A stretch of DNA of 64,000 nt from Hymenoscyphus infarciens (GCA_001414345.1 LLCB01000172.1:56497-120496), one strand, 5' to 3'. Positions 1 to 12,736 are shown, counted from the stretch's first letter. Numbers and translations are program-made. Notes: generated by a model not told the origin, from the letters alone.

Positions 1-3000
1 AAGATAATAAAAGGATAGTTATAAAGACAACGTTTATCTACGTTTAAATATAGTTATATAAACTAATTTACTATACTTTTAGTACTATTATTATATCTAT
101 AAATAGATACTAAATAAGGTAGTTTCTAGATCTTTAAACCTATTACTTTTAATAATTATAGAGCTAAGAGTCGATTTAGAAACAGGTACCTATTTACTCT
201 TATATCTACTAAAGCTTATATTTTAATACTATATTCCTATATACTAAGAGTAGTATTTATAAGGAACTATTTTCCTCCTATAAGCTTAGAAAGGTTGAGT
301 TTAAATAGATTATATTTATATAAGCCTAAGAAGGTATTTTTACTTAGGCCTTTTTATTTTCCTCCTAACTTAGATTAGAGTTAAAGTACTCTTTAAATAG
401 TTGTTCTTTCTTAGATTAATCGTCTTCCTCTATCTCGTTAATACTAGGTAGATTAGAATAGTTAGGCTTAATATACCTAGGTTTCCTATAATTATAGTAC
501 TTTATACTAGTAGAGAGTTAGTCTATAAATAAAGTCTTTAATCTTTTACTAGTAGAAGGAGGTCTAGGAGATTAAGAAGTTTTTTAAAAAGTAGTATAAA
601 GTCTATATAAGAGTAGTAAGGGTTTTATTAAGGAACTAGATAAGGTTCGGTTAGTATTAGGCTTTTAGTATAATAAGCTTATTATAATAGGTTTTTTAGT
701 ACTTATTATACTAGTCGTATATAACTCGGTATTATAGCGCTGTTTCTTATCTATAAATAATAGGTCTCTTACTATCTTATTAAAGTTAGTATTCTAGTAC
801 CTCTTACTATTAACTAATTAGGTTTAAAGCTAAGATATAAGTTTATTCTATATATAGTAGAACTTATCTTACTTAGATACTTCTCCGAGTATTACTATAC
901 TTAAAAAGCAACTTTTAAATTCTATAAAACTTTCTTCTATATAACTCTTCTATTCTATCTAAAGAGACTAAAAAGCGTTCTAGGTATTCTCCTTCTTATA
1001 ACCTATTAGATAATAGGTATTAAGAAGCTTAATTATCTCTTTATAGTCTTTAAATACCGTCTTACTTATATTAGACTCGTATTAGGGCTCTAAGTAGTTC
1101 TAGGCAAGTTTTATTATCGTTTCTTAAATAAGAGCTTTATAAGTTAAAAGCGTCTAATAATAGTTAGCGTTTATATAGAGTCGATTATATATTAATATTC
1201 TCTATTACTTATATATAGGTAAAACGCTATTATCTAAAAGTTTAATTTTTTCTATAATCTTACTTTTAATAGGTTAAAAGGCTTTTAAGGTACTTTCAAG
1301 TTATAGGCGTAGAGTAGGTTATAGTAAGAGATAAATATCAGAGGTAGAGTCTCGTCTATAATAACGGTTTAAAGAGGTAGAAGAAGGTGTTTATATAGGT
1401 TAGATAGGACTTAGACTTTAGTTATTATTTAGGAGTTATTGACTTATTTACTATACTAGGTCTAATAATTAGATAATCTAATTATCTTACTCTAAAATTC
1501 TCTATTCTTTTTCTTAATCCTTAGCCTCTATAGCTTAGATTATACTCTATATCTCGTCTATATTAGAGAAGTCTTATTAATCTCTCTAGCTTCTAGGCGC
1601 TAAGCCTTTACCTTTATTATTCTTAGGTTTCTTACTATTCTTAGGTATATAGTACTAAGTTAAGAACCTTTTAGTAAGAGCTTAACTTTATTCTCTAAGG
1701 AGACGCTCTATACTTAGAAGTAGAGCTTAAGAGAGACTAGAAGTTACTCTAGATTCTAATATATTAAATATTAAATTAGAGAGAGAGGGAGTAGAATTAG
1801 ATTTAGAAGCCTTCTAGATAACTATTATAAGTCGGCTTATTCACTAAATCTAGGGTTATTAGAACTCTTAGAAAATACTTAGCATATTCTAATCTCTTAA
1901 CGTATACTAAAACACGATTTATATTAGCTATTTATATAGATAACAAACTCTACTATTACTAGCCGTCTAGATAGTCTCTAATTACCTAGCTATATAAGAA
2001 TATCGTTATAATATTCTAAATTAAGTATAAATCGACTTCTAAATAAAGAGTAGTAATAAGCTTAAAAAGAGATATTATTAAGGCCGTTACTAGTAAAGAA
2101 GAGTTATTGTTTTTATATAATAGTACGAAATACATATAACTATAGTAGAGGCATATAAGAGTACGTATAGTAGAATAACGTATATAGATACTAGGCTCTA
2201 ATATAGAAGAAAATAATAACTATCTCTCTACTATACTAAACATAAACGTCTATATATAAGAAGGTTAGAAGCTTCTAAGTTCTAATAACAATAATAACCG
2301 AGCTCTACCTAATATAGCTAATACTAAATAATAAGAGCTAAAAAGCTAAATATATAACCTCTAATCTTTTAGAAAGCTAAATATATAACATCTAAACCTT
2401 AATCCCTTCTATATATAAATATTAGATATTAATACCTTTAGCACTTCGCTTATATAAGTATTAGTTATTTATAATCTTAGCTCTAGAGGTATCAGAGGTA
2501 TCGGCACTGCTTAGAGGTATTAGTAGTTTTACAAATGCCGACAATTTAGAATAGTGCTATTATATAATAATCTAGCTATTATATAATAATCCAGGATAGT
2601 ATACTATTATAAAAATTAGCGAAATTTCAATATATTCACTCTTACTAGAAAACAATCGCCACCGCCTTTCTAAAAAGGTTTAGCTTTATATGTAAAATCA
2701 GATATAAATAATAAACAAAGCTTATAATAATAACAAAAGCTTATAATAATAAATCAATAGCTTAAAAAGCTCAAATCTAAGAAGAGCCTAATTAGGCTAG
2801 CGCTTTCTCTTTGCCTTCTATCTACGCTAGGTACTAGTATACTCTCCTACTAATTTTTATGAAACGTTATACTAAGGTCTATAGTAATCTATTTATCGAC
2901 TTCTATCTATTACTCTACGTTCTCTAGTCTCCGACTTAACTAGTAAAAAGGCTTGAATTTACTCTTATATATAAATAGAATACGCTTACTCCTAGTAGGT

Positions 3001-3700
3001 AGGTGTAGAAGAGTGTCTCTCCTACTAGAGAGTCCGAGAGGCTAGCCTCTCGGAGAAAAGAGTAAAATATATCTAGTAGAGTGAATAGAAGAATAAGAGA
3101 GCGAGTTACGTAGTAGCGCTCTTAGTATACTAGAGACCTCTAATAGCGTTGAGATAGAATAGCGTAATCTATAATAATAGTATAAGTATTTTAAAAGCTA
3201 TTTAAAAAATAAGTTTATAAATAAATAGCTTTTACTTAACTCTAACTTTTATTAAGCTAGATTTTTAAAAAGAGGCTTTATTATTAATATTTACTAAATA
3301 AAAATATAAAAATATAATTTAGTTTTAAGAATTTGAAGAATTTTAAGTAGTATAAAATAAAGCTAGAAGATAGCTAATAAGTATTAAAAGAAAGACTTTT
3401 ATAAATAAATTAGATATTTATTTAATATTTCTTAAAAGAGATTATAATATATAAAAGAGTAGTTATTGAAATATTAAAAGTTTAAATTAATATATTAAAA
3501 CTAATTTTACGTTTAGTACTAAAGCTATTACTATTATATCTTAGATTTTTATAGATAAGATATCTTCTTTACTAATTATCTATTATAAACTAGCTAAACT
3601 TAATAAATATTTTTTTAGTCTACTTTCTAAAAATGTTAAAGTAGCTCGTTATATAAGAAACTAAGATAATTAAGTAACTACTTATACCTTTTAATATAAA
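1..3700. repeat. RIP-degraded AT-rich block with LTR-retrotransposon remnants
   Basis: Very AT-rich DNA with almost no CA or TG dinucleotides while CC, CT and CG persist, as expected when RIP turns CpA into TpA on both strands. No open frame of useful length survives. Positions about 1795-2015 are the reverse complement of about 30030-30240, differing almost only by transitions, and about 2115-2225 matches the reverse complement of the end of the LTR at 32759-33112. The part at about 720-1310 resembles 33130-33660 in the same orientation. The block is therefore a reverse-oriented relative of the retroelements at 28-35 kb, running off the left edge of the window. A perfect 22-bp palindrome lies at 3033-3054. 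The last kilobase is less clearly retroelement-like. Confidence 0.85.
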
Positions 3701-4298
3701 CTGAACTAGAAGGAGTTTCTGCCTAGTAAAGCTAATAAAGGAATAAGTCACGCCTTTTCAAACCTGAAGACTCTAGAAGTGTAGACCTTTTATATAGATC
3801 TAGCTAGGCTGCTCTACTCCTTTGTTACGTGGGCTGTTCACTGAATAATTGTGGCTGTATATATTAACGAAAGGTGAGAATCATCCTAGATACCTTTCAA
3901 GAGACTGAATTTTGACAGCGGGGTATTCAGCCAGTTCTGTGAGTTTCTTCCAGCTGCTTCTATAGCAAGCAAGCTCTCCGTGAATGGGAATAATGAGGTA
4001 TAAATCACAGCTAGATGCTACCGATACCTAAGGTATCCTATTGTGACGACTAATTGTGTGTGAATCACTCTTCGCTCAAGGGCAGTGGTTGCCTTGAAAG
4101 GATCCCGAACTAGGCCTAGCGCGCTTTTCCCCAAGGCTCCTCAAGCTCAAAAGGCCCCGGCCATTCCATCCTCCCACCATCCAACCTCCACCATACAAAT
4201 ACCTCCTACCTTGTACCTCTCATACTCATACCAAAACAATACAATACAATACAATACAATACACCACAATCTTCTCAACACCACTTCACACCATCGCC
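3701..4298. promoter_or_regulatory. SKP1 upstream region with ACAAT microsatellite
   Basis: Return to normal base composition after the RIP block. The 5' leader just before the SKP1 start is C/A-rich and contains about five ACAAT units at about 4236-4261. No TATA box or other convincing core element was identified. Any 5' UTR intron cannot be judged from sequence alone. Confidence 0.4.
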
Positions 4299-4978
4299 AT
4301 GTCTGAAGGTACCACCACGATCCGCCTTACCTCCAACGATGGAGCCCCAGTCCCCGTTGGTAAGTTGCCCCGCGCATCGCACTCTCGCAAGACAAAGCTG
4401 ACAGACTTCAATAGAGCGTGCCGTCGCGGAGCGATCGATGCTCATCAAAAACATGTTGGACGATCTAGGAGACGCTGCCACTGAGGCCGACATCCCAATC
4501 CCCAACGTAAGCTTCCACGACCTCACCGTCGCCTTTGTCCATCTACTAACGTTTGTCCCAAGGTCAACGAATCCGTCCTCAAGAAGGTCATCGAGTGGTG
4601 CGAACACCACAAGAACGACCCCGCCGCTACTGCCGATGACGACTCTGATTCCCGTAAGAAGACCACGGACATCGATGAGTGGGACCAGAAGTTTATGCAA
4701 GTCGACCAGGAGATGCTCTTTGAGATCATCCTCGTAAGTACCTCAATCGGAACAGTGCCACGGAACAGTGCCACAAATTCAATACTAACATTCTACGATA
4801 GGCCTCCAACTACCTCGACATCAAGCCACTTTTGGACGTCGGATGCAAGACTGTCGCCAACATGATCAAGGGCAAGTCCCCAGAGGAAATCCGAAAGACA
4901 TTCAACATCACCAACGACTTCACCCCCGAGGAGGAGGAGCAAATCCGCCGCGAAAACGAGTGGGCCGAGGATCGTTGA
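4299..4978 (+). CDS. skp1: SCF ubiquitin ligase adaptor Skp1
   Basis: Four exons: 4299-4359, 4415-4506, 4563-4733 and 4802-4978; three GT-AG introns of 55-68 nt; 166 aa, the usual length for fungal Skp1. Skp1 links F-box proteins to the cullin scaffold of SCF E3 ligases in cytoplasm and nucleus. The N-terminal half has the POZ-like fold opening ([11 protein letters not shown], then the [13 protein letters not shown] helix); an acidic variable linker (about residues 70-88) precedes DIDEWDQKF and the C-terminal F-box-binding helices ([19 protein letters not shown] ... [11 protein letters not shown] ... DFTPEEE). It ends in ENEWAEDR, close to the family's conserved WCxDR-type tail. The start is the first ATG after a C/A-rich leader. 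All splice phases join in frame. Identification is secure. Confidence 0.97.
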
Positions 4979-7284
4979 ACGGGCTCGCGAAAGTGAATTT
5001 GTTGGGTGATGTGGCGGCCAGATGTCTTGATGTATTTTCGGACCCGGTCAATCGTCATTCCTCTTTGCTGCTTGCCCTTCTGTCTCGCTCTTCTTCTCTT
5101 TTATTACGACATACATGCGGAGTTATGAAACCCTTGGGTTTCTAGTCTCTGGGTAGTGGGAGTAGGTTTTGTGAGGCAGATTCCGGCATGGTTATTTGAC
5201 CTTGCAATACGTGTCTCCTTTCCTTTTTTTCTTCCGTTTGGCATGGCGTTTCGGGTTGCCCCAACTCTGGGGTTCTACACAACTTGAGACTTTCGAAGTG
5301 TTCATCTCAGGTTCACTAGTGTAGATAGAGAGGCCATCAAAAAATACTCACCTTGCATAATAATCTACTTGTACTGCTACGTGATAGAATTACTGGTGAC
5401 TTCTTGTATACTTGTTGTTCCTTTTCTGTACCCTCCGCCATTACTCTTCTTCCCTTAGCCAGAATTATTTTCATTCCTACATCCCTTCATTCATACTCTC
5501 AATCCACAATATATCCAACCCCTCTTGTATTTTCCAAGCCGCCTGAGTTCACCTTTTTCATGTCTTGAAGTAATGAATCATAAACCAAAAGCTCCCCAAT
5601 TCACATTTCCTCCAAGCGACTTCTGACCTACGACCACTAAGATTTAAGGATACTGTAGTAAACGAGACGCTTATGAAATTCATACCGACAATTGCAACAA
5701 ATGGCCAAACGATAAGAGAATATCGTATTTAAAGAATTAGATAACAAAATGATATATGCGGCGTCACTTAAAACCAACCCCCGCATCTGTTTTAGGATCT
5801 TTATAATTATCAACAAGTGATCCTTTTGTTGGAATAACAATTTTGACTTTCTTCCTCGTCTAGGTTCAGGGTTCCTAGATTCATAATTGTTGAGCTTCTA
5901 TCTTCAAGTACTTAGGGAGGTAAATTATAGTTGTTTGTCCAGAGCTCTCTATATATCAAATTCTTCCTTCCAGGAGAAGGTCAAAAATCTTGCCGCAGTA
6001 GAACTCTTAGACTTTATGCCATCGCTCTACGTGTCCGCCCACCCATACATACCAAAAGAGCCGAACAATAAACTAAGTTTTTTTTTTGAAGAGACTCGAG
6101 TAACGAAACTCAAATATCCTAGACTGTTCGTTTAAGTGACTTCGTGAATCCCAAACGCGTTCAGATAATTACTTCGATTGCTCGAGGCTGTTTAGTATAT
6201 TGTCAGCCTACCCATCATGAATACCTCAAACGCTGATGACGGAGATCCTCACAAAATCAGCATCCAGCTATTAAGATGCCTTCCAAGAGTCCAGAGTGCG
6301 TATCGACACCAGATTCTTCCAGCGTTTCCAAGGTTTCTTCTTTTGGGAAGATGGTCGGGTGACAATTGTTTTGACTCCAGTCAAATCAAGTCAAGTCAAG
6401 ATATGCTTCACGTTTTGAAGCAGAAGGGATGTTCAAAGCGAGAAATCCAAGACCCAATTTATGGCTACCGATTGTGCGAGATGTCAAGGTGACGACGGGG
6501 TTGACACTTCAAATCTACTTAGGGACTCGAAGATGGGAAATATGATTGATGGGGAGGTCCTGTAGTGATGTAAGATGTACTTACTCCCTCGGACCTCTTT
6601 GCACGGGGGCCACCAAAGGTTCTTCCTCATCAGTTGAGATGCCCTATATTTCCGAGAAAAGATGGAGTTAGTTAGGAGAGTAGATTCAGGAATAATTTGG
6701 CAGGGCTTTCAGCAAAAGCGCAACTTGGGAATGTGAGAGATCAAGGGAGGGGAAAGCGTGGCCACGACAAAATTTGGAAATCCAGATATTGACAGCTACC
6801 GGGTACCAAATCCGTAGGGCTGAAGCCTTAAAATTAGGAGTTAGTGCTAGGTCAAGATCGTACGAGGCAAATTCCGGCCTCTTGCTGATATCGAGCTGTG
6901 CTGGTTCACAGGGCACAAGTTGAGCCCACGCTCGTCGATCTTGATAACCACCCAACAAGCATTATCACAAATCCCAGTTCATGAAAGTCACCGCAATGAA
7001 AATCAAAGTGGAATGGCAAAGCATCAATTCATAATCAGCTGCCTTCATGCAAAGCACAGAATACGCCTCATCCCACGTCCATCCATGCAATCAGCATCCC
7101 AAATAAGACAACCAGTCCCATCCCCAAGCCCACTGCGTAAAATCGAAAGTCCATCAATCCATCCAGCCGTTTTGATTTTTTGATATTGCGAAAATTGAGT
7201 GGTCGAGGCGGGGGAACACGAAAGAGGGAAAATATCGAAGGATGTGGTCGAGTAATGCAGTGAGGTTGTGTCTGAGTTGTCCGT
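4979..7284. other. Intergenic region between SKP1 and RPL39
   Basis: About 2.3 kb without a gene I can support. Short open frames at 5353-5568, 5887-6135 and 6217-6492 encode no recognisable motif and do not join through plausible introns. The first part presumably carries the SKP1 3' UTR and the last part the RPL39 3' UTR. Composition is normal, with no RIP bias. Confidence 0.5.
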
Positions 7285-7713
7285 TCAGATACCGATACGA
7301 GTCTTACGCCAATGTCTCCTCTTTGCGTTGTATCTGTGATGCTAATGTTAGTCTACTGCTGTGCCCTGTATCCAACTTCGTGATGAATTGTGTTGATCGA
7401 GATCGATGGAGTGGGGAGGGGTAGTTGATAGGAGGGAGGGGGAGATCGTACCTGATGGTGTTACCGGTTCTCAATCGAATCCATTGTGGAATTGGTCTGT
7501 TTTGCTTTTGGGCTCTGGCGAGCTTAACCTTCGTACGGAAAGACTTGTGACTCTGTATCGCGATTATCTCGTCAGCATATTGCTCATTGATCTCCAAGTT
7601 GGCCGCATCGCCCATTCATCTCCCGGCGCGCCTCTGCCAGTATTCGATATCCCAAATCTCCGCGCTCGGTATCCTGATCAAACGAATCGTAGGAAATAAT
7701 AACTTACCGGCAT
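7285..7713 (-). CDS. rpl39: 60S ribosomal protein L39 (eL39)
   Basis: Minus-strand gene of three exons: 7708-7713 (Met-Pro only), 7452-7552 and 7285-7333; introns of 155 and 118 nt with GT-AG borders. The product is 51 aa, exactly the family length, reading [19 protein letters not shown] then [19 protein letters not shown] and ending KTRLGI. eL39 is a tiny basic protein lining the polypeptide exit tunnel of the large ribosomal subunit. A 6-nt first exon is typical of fungal ribosomal-protein genes and easily missed by gene finders. The gene is divergent from ARL1, about 620 bp separating the start codons. Identification is secure. Confidence 0.97.
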
Positions 7714-8337
7714 CTTGACGGCTGTCGTGGTCGAGGTTTGTGGTTATTTGGTCGTGAAGTTTGCAAAGTTACCGCGGACGCTACCTAAGAAATTCGAAAA
7801 TGACTGTGGGTCACGTGGGTACTAACTCCGAATCCGATGGCTCCTCCAAAAAGTAAAGTCTGAAAGCGGCGCTGACTAGGTAACAGACCTCGAAAGACTG
7901 TGAAAGACTTGAGAAATTTCATAAAAACGACTTAGTTACTTGAGAGACAAAGACTCTCATTCATTTCAATCAAAATAGCCCTATTTATCACAAACAACGT
8001 TATCACCAACCGCCATCAATGGCGGCTGCTGCTTTTGGTCTAGCCAAAGTCCCTGATAAAGTCTGGCCTAAGGCCAACCAGCACGGTCCACCAAACAAGC
8101 CGGAGCTTGAGGCTGTTGCAAGTCGGCCTTGGGTTGGAAATACATACTTTACAAGAGAGGTGTTTACTCCACGCGCAACACATAGCGAATTAATCAACCA
8201 TCTCCTCACCTCCTCCACGAAATCCGCCATCACTTCCGCGCAAAACTTACCTATTCGCACACGTCAAAGGGAACTTGAGGCCGTGGCAAAGACAAGACGG
8301 CGGTGTAACTGGGAGAGGAAAGGACAACAGTGCAAAG
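7714..8337. promoter_or_regulatory. Divergent RPL39/ARL1 promoter with long overlapping uORF
   Basis: Shared intergenic region. A CACGTG box with flanking G/C sits at about 7812-7817. On the plus strand an ATG in good context (position 8019) opens a 109-codon frame that ends at 8348, eleven bases past the ARL1 start codon and out of frame with it. Its product (beginning MAAAAFGLAKVPDKVW) resembles nothing I recognise. It may be an upstream ORF on the ARL1 transcript, a small separate gene, or chance. Confidence 0.35.
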
Positions 8338-9141
8338 ATGGGTGCTAGTGTATCGTGGTTGTCGGGGATGTTGTGGTCAAAGAAGGAAATTAGGATATTG
8401 ATCCTGGGACTTGTAAGTGGTGTTTAGATATGCCATCTTTCCGACTACTCTGTACCATGTCTTAATTACTAATTATGATATATCTGTAGGATAACGCTGG
8501 CAAAACGACTCTTTTGTATAGACTAAAGGTATGGCATATTGGAATCTCCGCGTGTGGAATAGTTGCTGATGCGGGGATAGATTGGAGAGGTCGTCACAAC
8601 AATACCAACGATAGGGTTCAATGTGGAATCGGTCACCTACAAGAATCTAAACTTTAATGTTTGGGTAAGTACATATCATTTGAGTCTGCGACTCGGGTTC
8701 TGACAATATTTTACAGGATCTTGGTGGACAAACTTCGATTCGACCCTACTGGCGGTGTTATTATGCAAACACCGCCGCGGTGATCTTCGTGATCGACTCT
8801 ACGGATATCGATCGTCTAGGCACGGCTTCGGAAGAATTAGCAGCAATGCTGAATGAAGACGAGTTGAAGGATGCTGCATTATTGGTGTTTGCGAACAAAC
8901 AGGATCAACCGGGTGCTAAGGGTGCTGGAGAAATAAGTGAAGCCTTGAAGTTGGGTGAGCTGAGAGATCGGAACTGGAGTATCGTTGCTTGTTCTGCGGT
9001 CGATGGAAGGGGTGTAGATGAGGGAATGGACTGGCTTGTTGTAAGTCTCTACTCTTGGGCTTGTGGTTCCAGGAGAAAGGGGGGATCTTTGAACATATCG
9101 GCTAACATTTTTGACAGCAAACTGTGCAGCAAGAATCCTAA
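8338..9141 (+). CDS. arl1: ADP-ribosylation factor-like GTPase Arl1
   Basis: Five exons: 8338-8412, 8490-8528, 8581-8664, 8717-9040 and 9118-9141; 181 aa. Arl1 is a myristoylated small GTPase of the trans-Golgi that recruits GRIP-domain golgins and supports vesicle traffic. Visible motifs: Gly2 after Met for N-myristoylation; P-loop GLDNAGKT (residues 24-31) split by intron 1; effector region [15 protein letters not shown] (67-71); NKQD (126-129); and the SAVDGRGV guanine-binding loop. Five residues from the end the chain is TVQQES, so the C-terminus lies in a 24-nt exon. Splice phases are all consistent. Divergence from ARF1 in the switch and C-terminal regions ([13 protein letters not shown]) favours Arl1 over Arf. 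Confidence 0.95.
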
Positions 9142-11146
9142 TTAATGATGGCTGGGTATCACCGTGTATATCACCCTGTCATCCTTGGGTAATTCGATTG
9201 GAGTACCACGTTCTCATCACAGGCGTTGAAGGATCAACTGGCATTTTGATTTTGGGAATGACACTTGCTTCCATTGGGAGGAGTTTGCTTGGGAGGTACA
9301 AGCATATGAGATCAAGTCAGAATGTAGATGATACGATAATGAAGATTCGGCAGCATAAACCCGAGATGGGTTTGGCATTAGATTTTCAGGAACACGATTA
9401 CATGGCCCATTCAGTCCACCGAACTTTGCACGTCTACACGGGCAGCTATATAACGCGGAGCTCGTAGGCGTATTTATACTTGAACACGTGAAGAATGACA
9501 GCCAACTAGCAAGTCCTTGTAGAGATAGCAACGTTAAATAGTCCATTTACTCATCAATTATCGCCATCCAGGTGGCTGAGAAGAATCTGTTGGCTGGCCC
9601 AAAGAGGGGTCAGCTGCATGGCATCTCTTCTTTAAGTTTGCATGCCAACACACCGCTCACCAAGTGAACATTTTGCAGAACCCAGAGTTTCTTGGAATGT
9701 GGCCGAAGTGGTTCCTTATCAAAGCTTGTAAGCACCAATCCATTTATATCCCCCAGTTTTCCTCTCTTCATATCCCGAATTGAAGAACGATGGTGATGCT
9801 TATTCTTATCATTGCCGAATCAACCAGTCAATCAGATATGTTCTGCCACTGCAAAGTAAGACCCCACAACCTAACAGGTCGGCCCCACGCATAGTAGACC
9901 ATATCGGTTGACAGGGAGAGCTGTTCCTCAACGTACGAGTGTAATAACACCAACCCAAAGGTGCCATGATCACCTCATATGGGGAAATTGAAGTTTAGCC
10001 GGACTTGATAATTTCCCTTAAAGGACGGTGCGGTCTATGAACTTTATACCTACCAGCAAAGCGAAAAAAGTCCGAGGCATATGATGCATTACAAAGTTCA
10101 CATCCTTGTACATGACGATAAGGATAGTGGCGCTACAGTATTTGGAAAATGCGGAGAAGCGATGTCGTCGGGGGAAGACTCCGAGAAACGTCGACACGGG
10201 CGGCTGGATGGTTTATGAATGGGGGCCCAAAGTGAAACTAACCTAACCTGGTACATTATGCAGGGTGAGAATGTCGAATTGAGCTCGTTTGTCCGGGAGG
10301 AGGAGGAGGAAGGCGACGCTTTTGGGTTCGTTGTACAGGTTTTACCTTGGTGGCACTTGAGGGTGGAAATGTCTAGAAAATCGGACGGATAGAGCTAAGT
10401 CCTAGGCAAACAGAGGCTGAATGCAGGATTTGTCAAGAAGGCTAAGTATAGGGGACCAGGCCATTGAAAGGCACTAGAACCTAGAACCTAGAACCTAAGC
10501 TTTTCAACGTCCGTCTTCATTCTGAAACTCTGATTTCCAAGCAACTACTAGTAGAAGTTCTGTCGAGATCGATCTGTGAGGTGGCGGTTTAGGTGGCTTG
10601 GCTTGCTCTTCCTACACTTACAAAGCTTTGGGGGAAGATGTGAAAATATTAGCAGCAATACATCGATACATCAATGCCGAGCGTCTAGCCTAGGTCTTCC
10701 GTACAATACGCAGCTATTCATTGTTCTCGAACGCTATGCTTGCTAATGAAGGCCGTCCGTGGATTTCCAGCGTTGATGTTGCTAGCAAATTGCTCCCCTC
10801 CCATTGGCCGGGCCCCTCTTGCCTGCCCCGCTCGCCTGCCCCTCTTGCTTGCCCCGCTCTGACTTGACTTGCCACAGAACATACGTAGTGTACAACATAG
10901 TTCCATACCCCCTGCAGCTACGGTCGATGTAGTAGGTACTTAAATGCTTCCCCCGCCTTTCGCTCATGACTTGGCCTTCTTCCCTTTGAATCAACTAATA
11001 CTTGCCACATCTTCCGACATCAACCAAAATCATACGACCGTCTTCATCTGTTGATCCAGCATCAAGACACAGCTTCTTCTCTACTATAACCTCGACGAAA
11101 TCACATATACTACCACTTCTGCAATTGTTGATCAATAGCCGTCACG
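9142..11146. other. Intergenic region upstream of catalase
   Basis: About 2 kb without a supported gene. Open frames at 9111-9467, 9217-9546 and 10718-10994 show no family resemblance. A minisatellite-like run with three copies of CTAGAAC lies near 10478-10496, and a GCCCCTCTTGC-like repeat occurs around 10812-10858. The stretch nearest the catalase ATG (about 10990-11146) is C/A- and CT-rich like a fungal 5' leader. Confidence 0.4.
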
Positions 11147-12736
11147 ATGGTTGCCGACGATAAGCCAGCTTCCACCTTCAAGTACTCCGAGAAGCCTCTT
11201 TACACCACCTCCAATGGTTGCCCCGTCGAAAACCCCGAGGCCTACCAGAGAGTTGGCAACAATGGCCCTCTCTTGCTTCAGGACTTCCACTTGATCGACT
11301 TGCTTGCTCATTTCGATCGGGAGCGTATTCCTGAGCGAGTGGTCCATGCCAAGGGGGCTGGTGCTTATGGAGGTTGGTTACCTTTACCCCGCTCCATGTT
11401 GCCATCGTCCACTTACTAACTCGATTCTGCAGAGTTCGAGGTTACACATGATATTACCGACATCACATCCGTCGATATGCTTAGCGGCGTCGGAAAGAAG
11501 ACTCATTGCGTCGCACGTTTCTCGACAGTTGGCGGCGAGAAGGGTTCCCCAGACACAGCCCGTGATCCTCGAGGATTCTCCGTCAAGTTTTATACCGAGG
11601 AGGGTAACTGGGATTGGGTCTACAACAATACACCAGTTTTCTTCCTCCGCGATCCCACCAAGTTCCCTCTCTTCATCCACACACAAAAGCGAAATCCACA
11701 AACAAACTTGAAGGATGCTACCATGTTCTGGGATTACCTCTCTACCCACCAAGAGGCAGTTCACCAAGTCATGCATCTCTTCAGTGACCGTGGTACTCCA
11801 TACTCGTACAGACACATGAACGGTTATTCCGGCCACACGCACAAGTTCACCAAACCAGATGGAACATTTAACTATGTTCAGATTCACTTGAAGTCCGACC
11901 AGGGAAGCAAGACCTTCACAAATGAAGAGGCCGGAAAAATGGCATCTGAGAACCCTGACTGGAATACTCAGGATCTCTTTGATTCCATTCAGAAGGGTGA
12001 CTTCCCAAGCTGGAGTGTCTACGTCCAGGTCCTCTCCCCAGAGCAAGCCGAGAAGTTCCGCTGGAACATTTTCGACTTGACCAAGGTCTGGCCACAAAAG
12101 GAGGTCCCATTGCGACCCTTCGGAAAGTTCACTCTCAACAAGAATGTTGAGAATTACTTTGCCGAAATTGAACAACTTGCTTTCTCGCCATCTCATTTGG
12201 TTCCAGGCGTTGAGCCATCTGCAGACCCTGTCCTTCAATCACGTCTATTCTCATACCCAGATACCCACCGTCATAGACTCGGTGTCAATTACCAACAAAT
12301 CCCAGTTAACGCACCATTGAGAGCTTTCAACCCATATCAACGTGATGGTCTCATGGCCGTGAACGGAAACTATGGTGCCAACCCCAACTACCCATCTTCA
12401 TACCGCAACATGACATACAAGCCTGTCAAGCCTACCAACGAGCACGAGAAGTGGGCTGGCGCTGCTGTTTCATTCTTATCTGAGGTTACTGATGAGGATT
12501 ATGTCCAAGCTAATGGTCTATGGAAGGTTTTGGGTACTCAACCAGGCCAACAAGACAACTTCGTTGGCAACGTCTCTGGTCACTTGAGCGCTGCTAAGGA
12601 GGACACCCGTAAGCGAACATATGAGATGTTCTCCAAGGTCGACAAGGACTTGGGTCGTCGCATCCAGGAAGCCACTGAGAAGTTGGCTCCGGCACCAACC
12701 AGCCAGGCTGCTGGCTCGGCTCAATCCCGTCTTTAA
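11147..12736 (+). CDS. Peroxisomal small-subunit catalase
   Basis: Two exons (11147-11372 and 11433-12736) with one 60-nt intron; 509 aa, the size of clade-3 small-subunit catalases. It dismutates hydrogen peroxide with a b-type heme. The distal active-site signature [20 protein letters not shown] places the catalytic His at residue 67; the essential Asn is residue 140 (DWVYNNTP); the proximal heme-ligand Tyr is residue 350 in RLFSYPDTH. Spacing of the three matches that in animal catalase. The chain ends Ser-Arg-Leu, a PTS1-type peroxisomal signal, and no secretion signal is present, so peroxisomal matrix is the likely site. The ORF is unaffected by the transposon that begins 211 bp after the stop. 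A 284-codon antisense frame within it is a shadow. Confidence 0.98.

Noticed and set aside
5353..6492. Three short plus-strand frames (5353-5568, 5887-6135, 6217-6492)
   Set aside because: No motif, no consistent introns between them, and no start context that stands out.
8003..8260. 85-codon minus-strand frame
   Set aside because: Shadow of the upstream frame at 8019-8348; no supporting features.
9111..9546. Overlapping frames on both strands after ARL1
   Set aside because: The plus-strand frame merely extends the ARL1 last-exon region out of frame; neither product resembles a known protein.
11384..12238. 284-codon minus-strand open frame
   Set aside because: It lies antisense within the well-supported catalase exon; its protein has no family features, and the frame is a codon-bias shadow.
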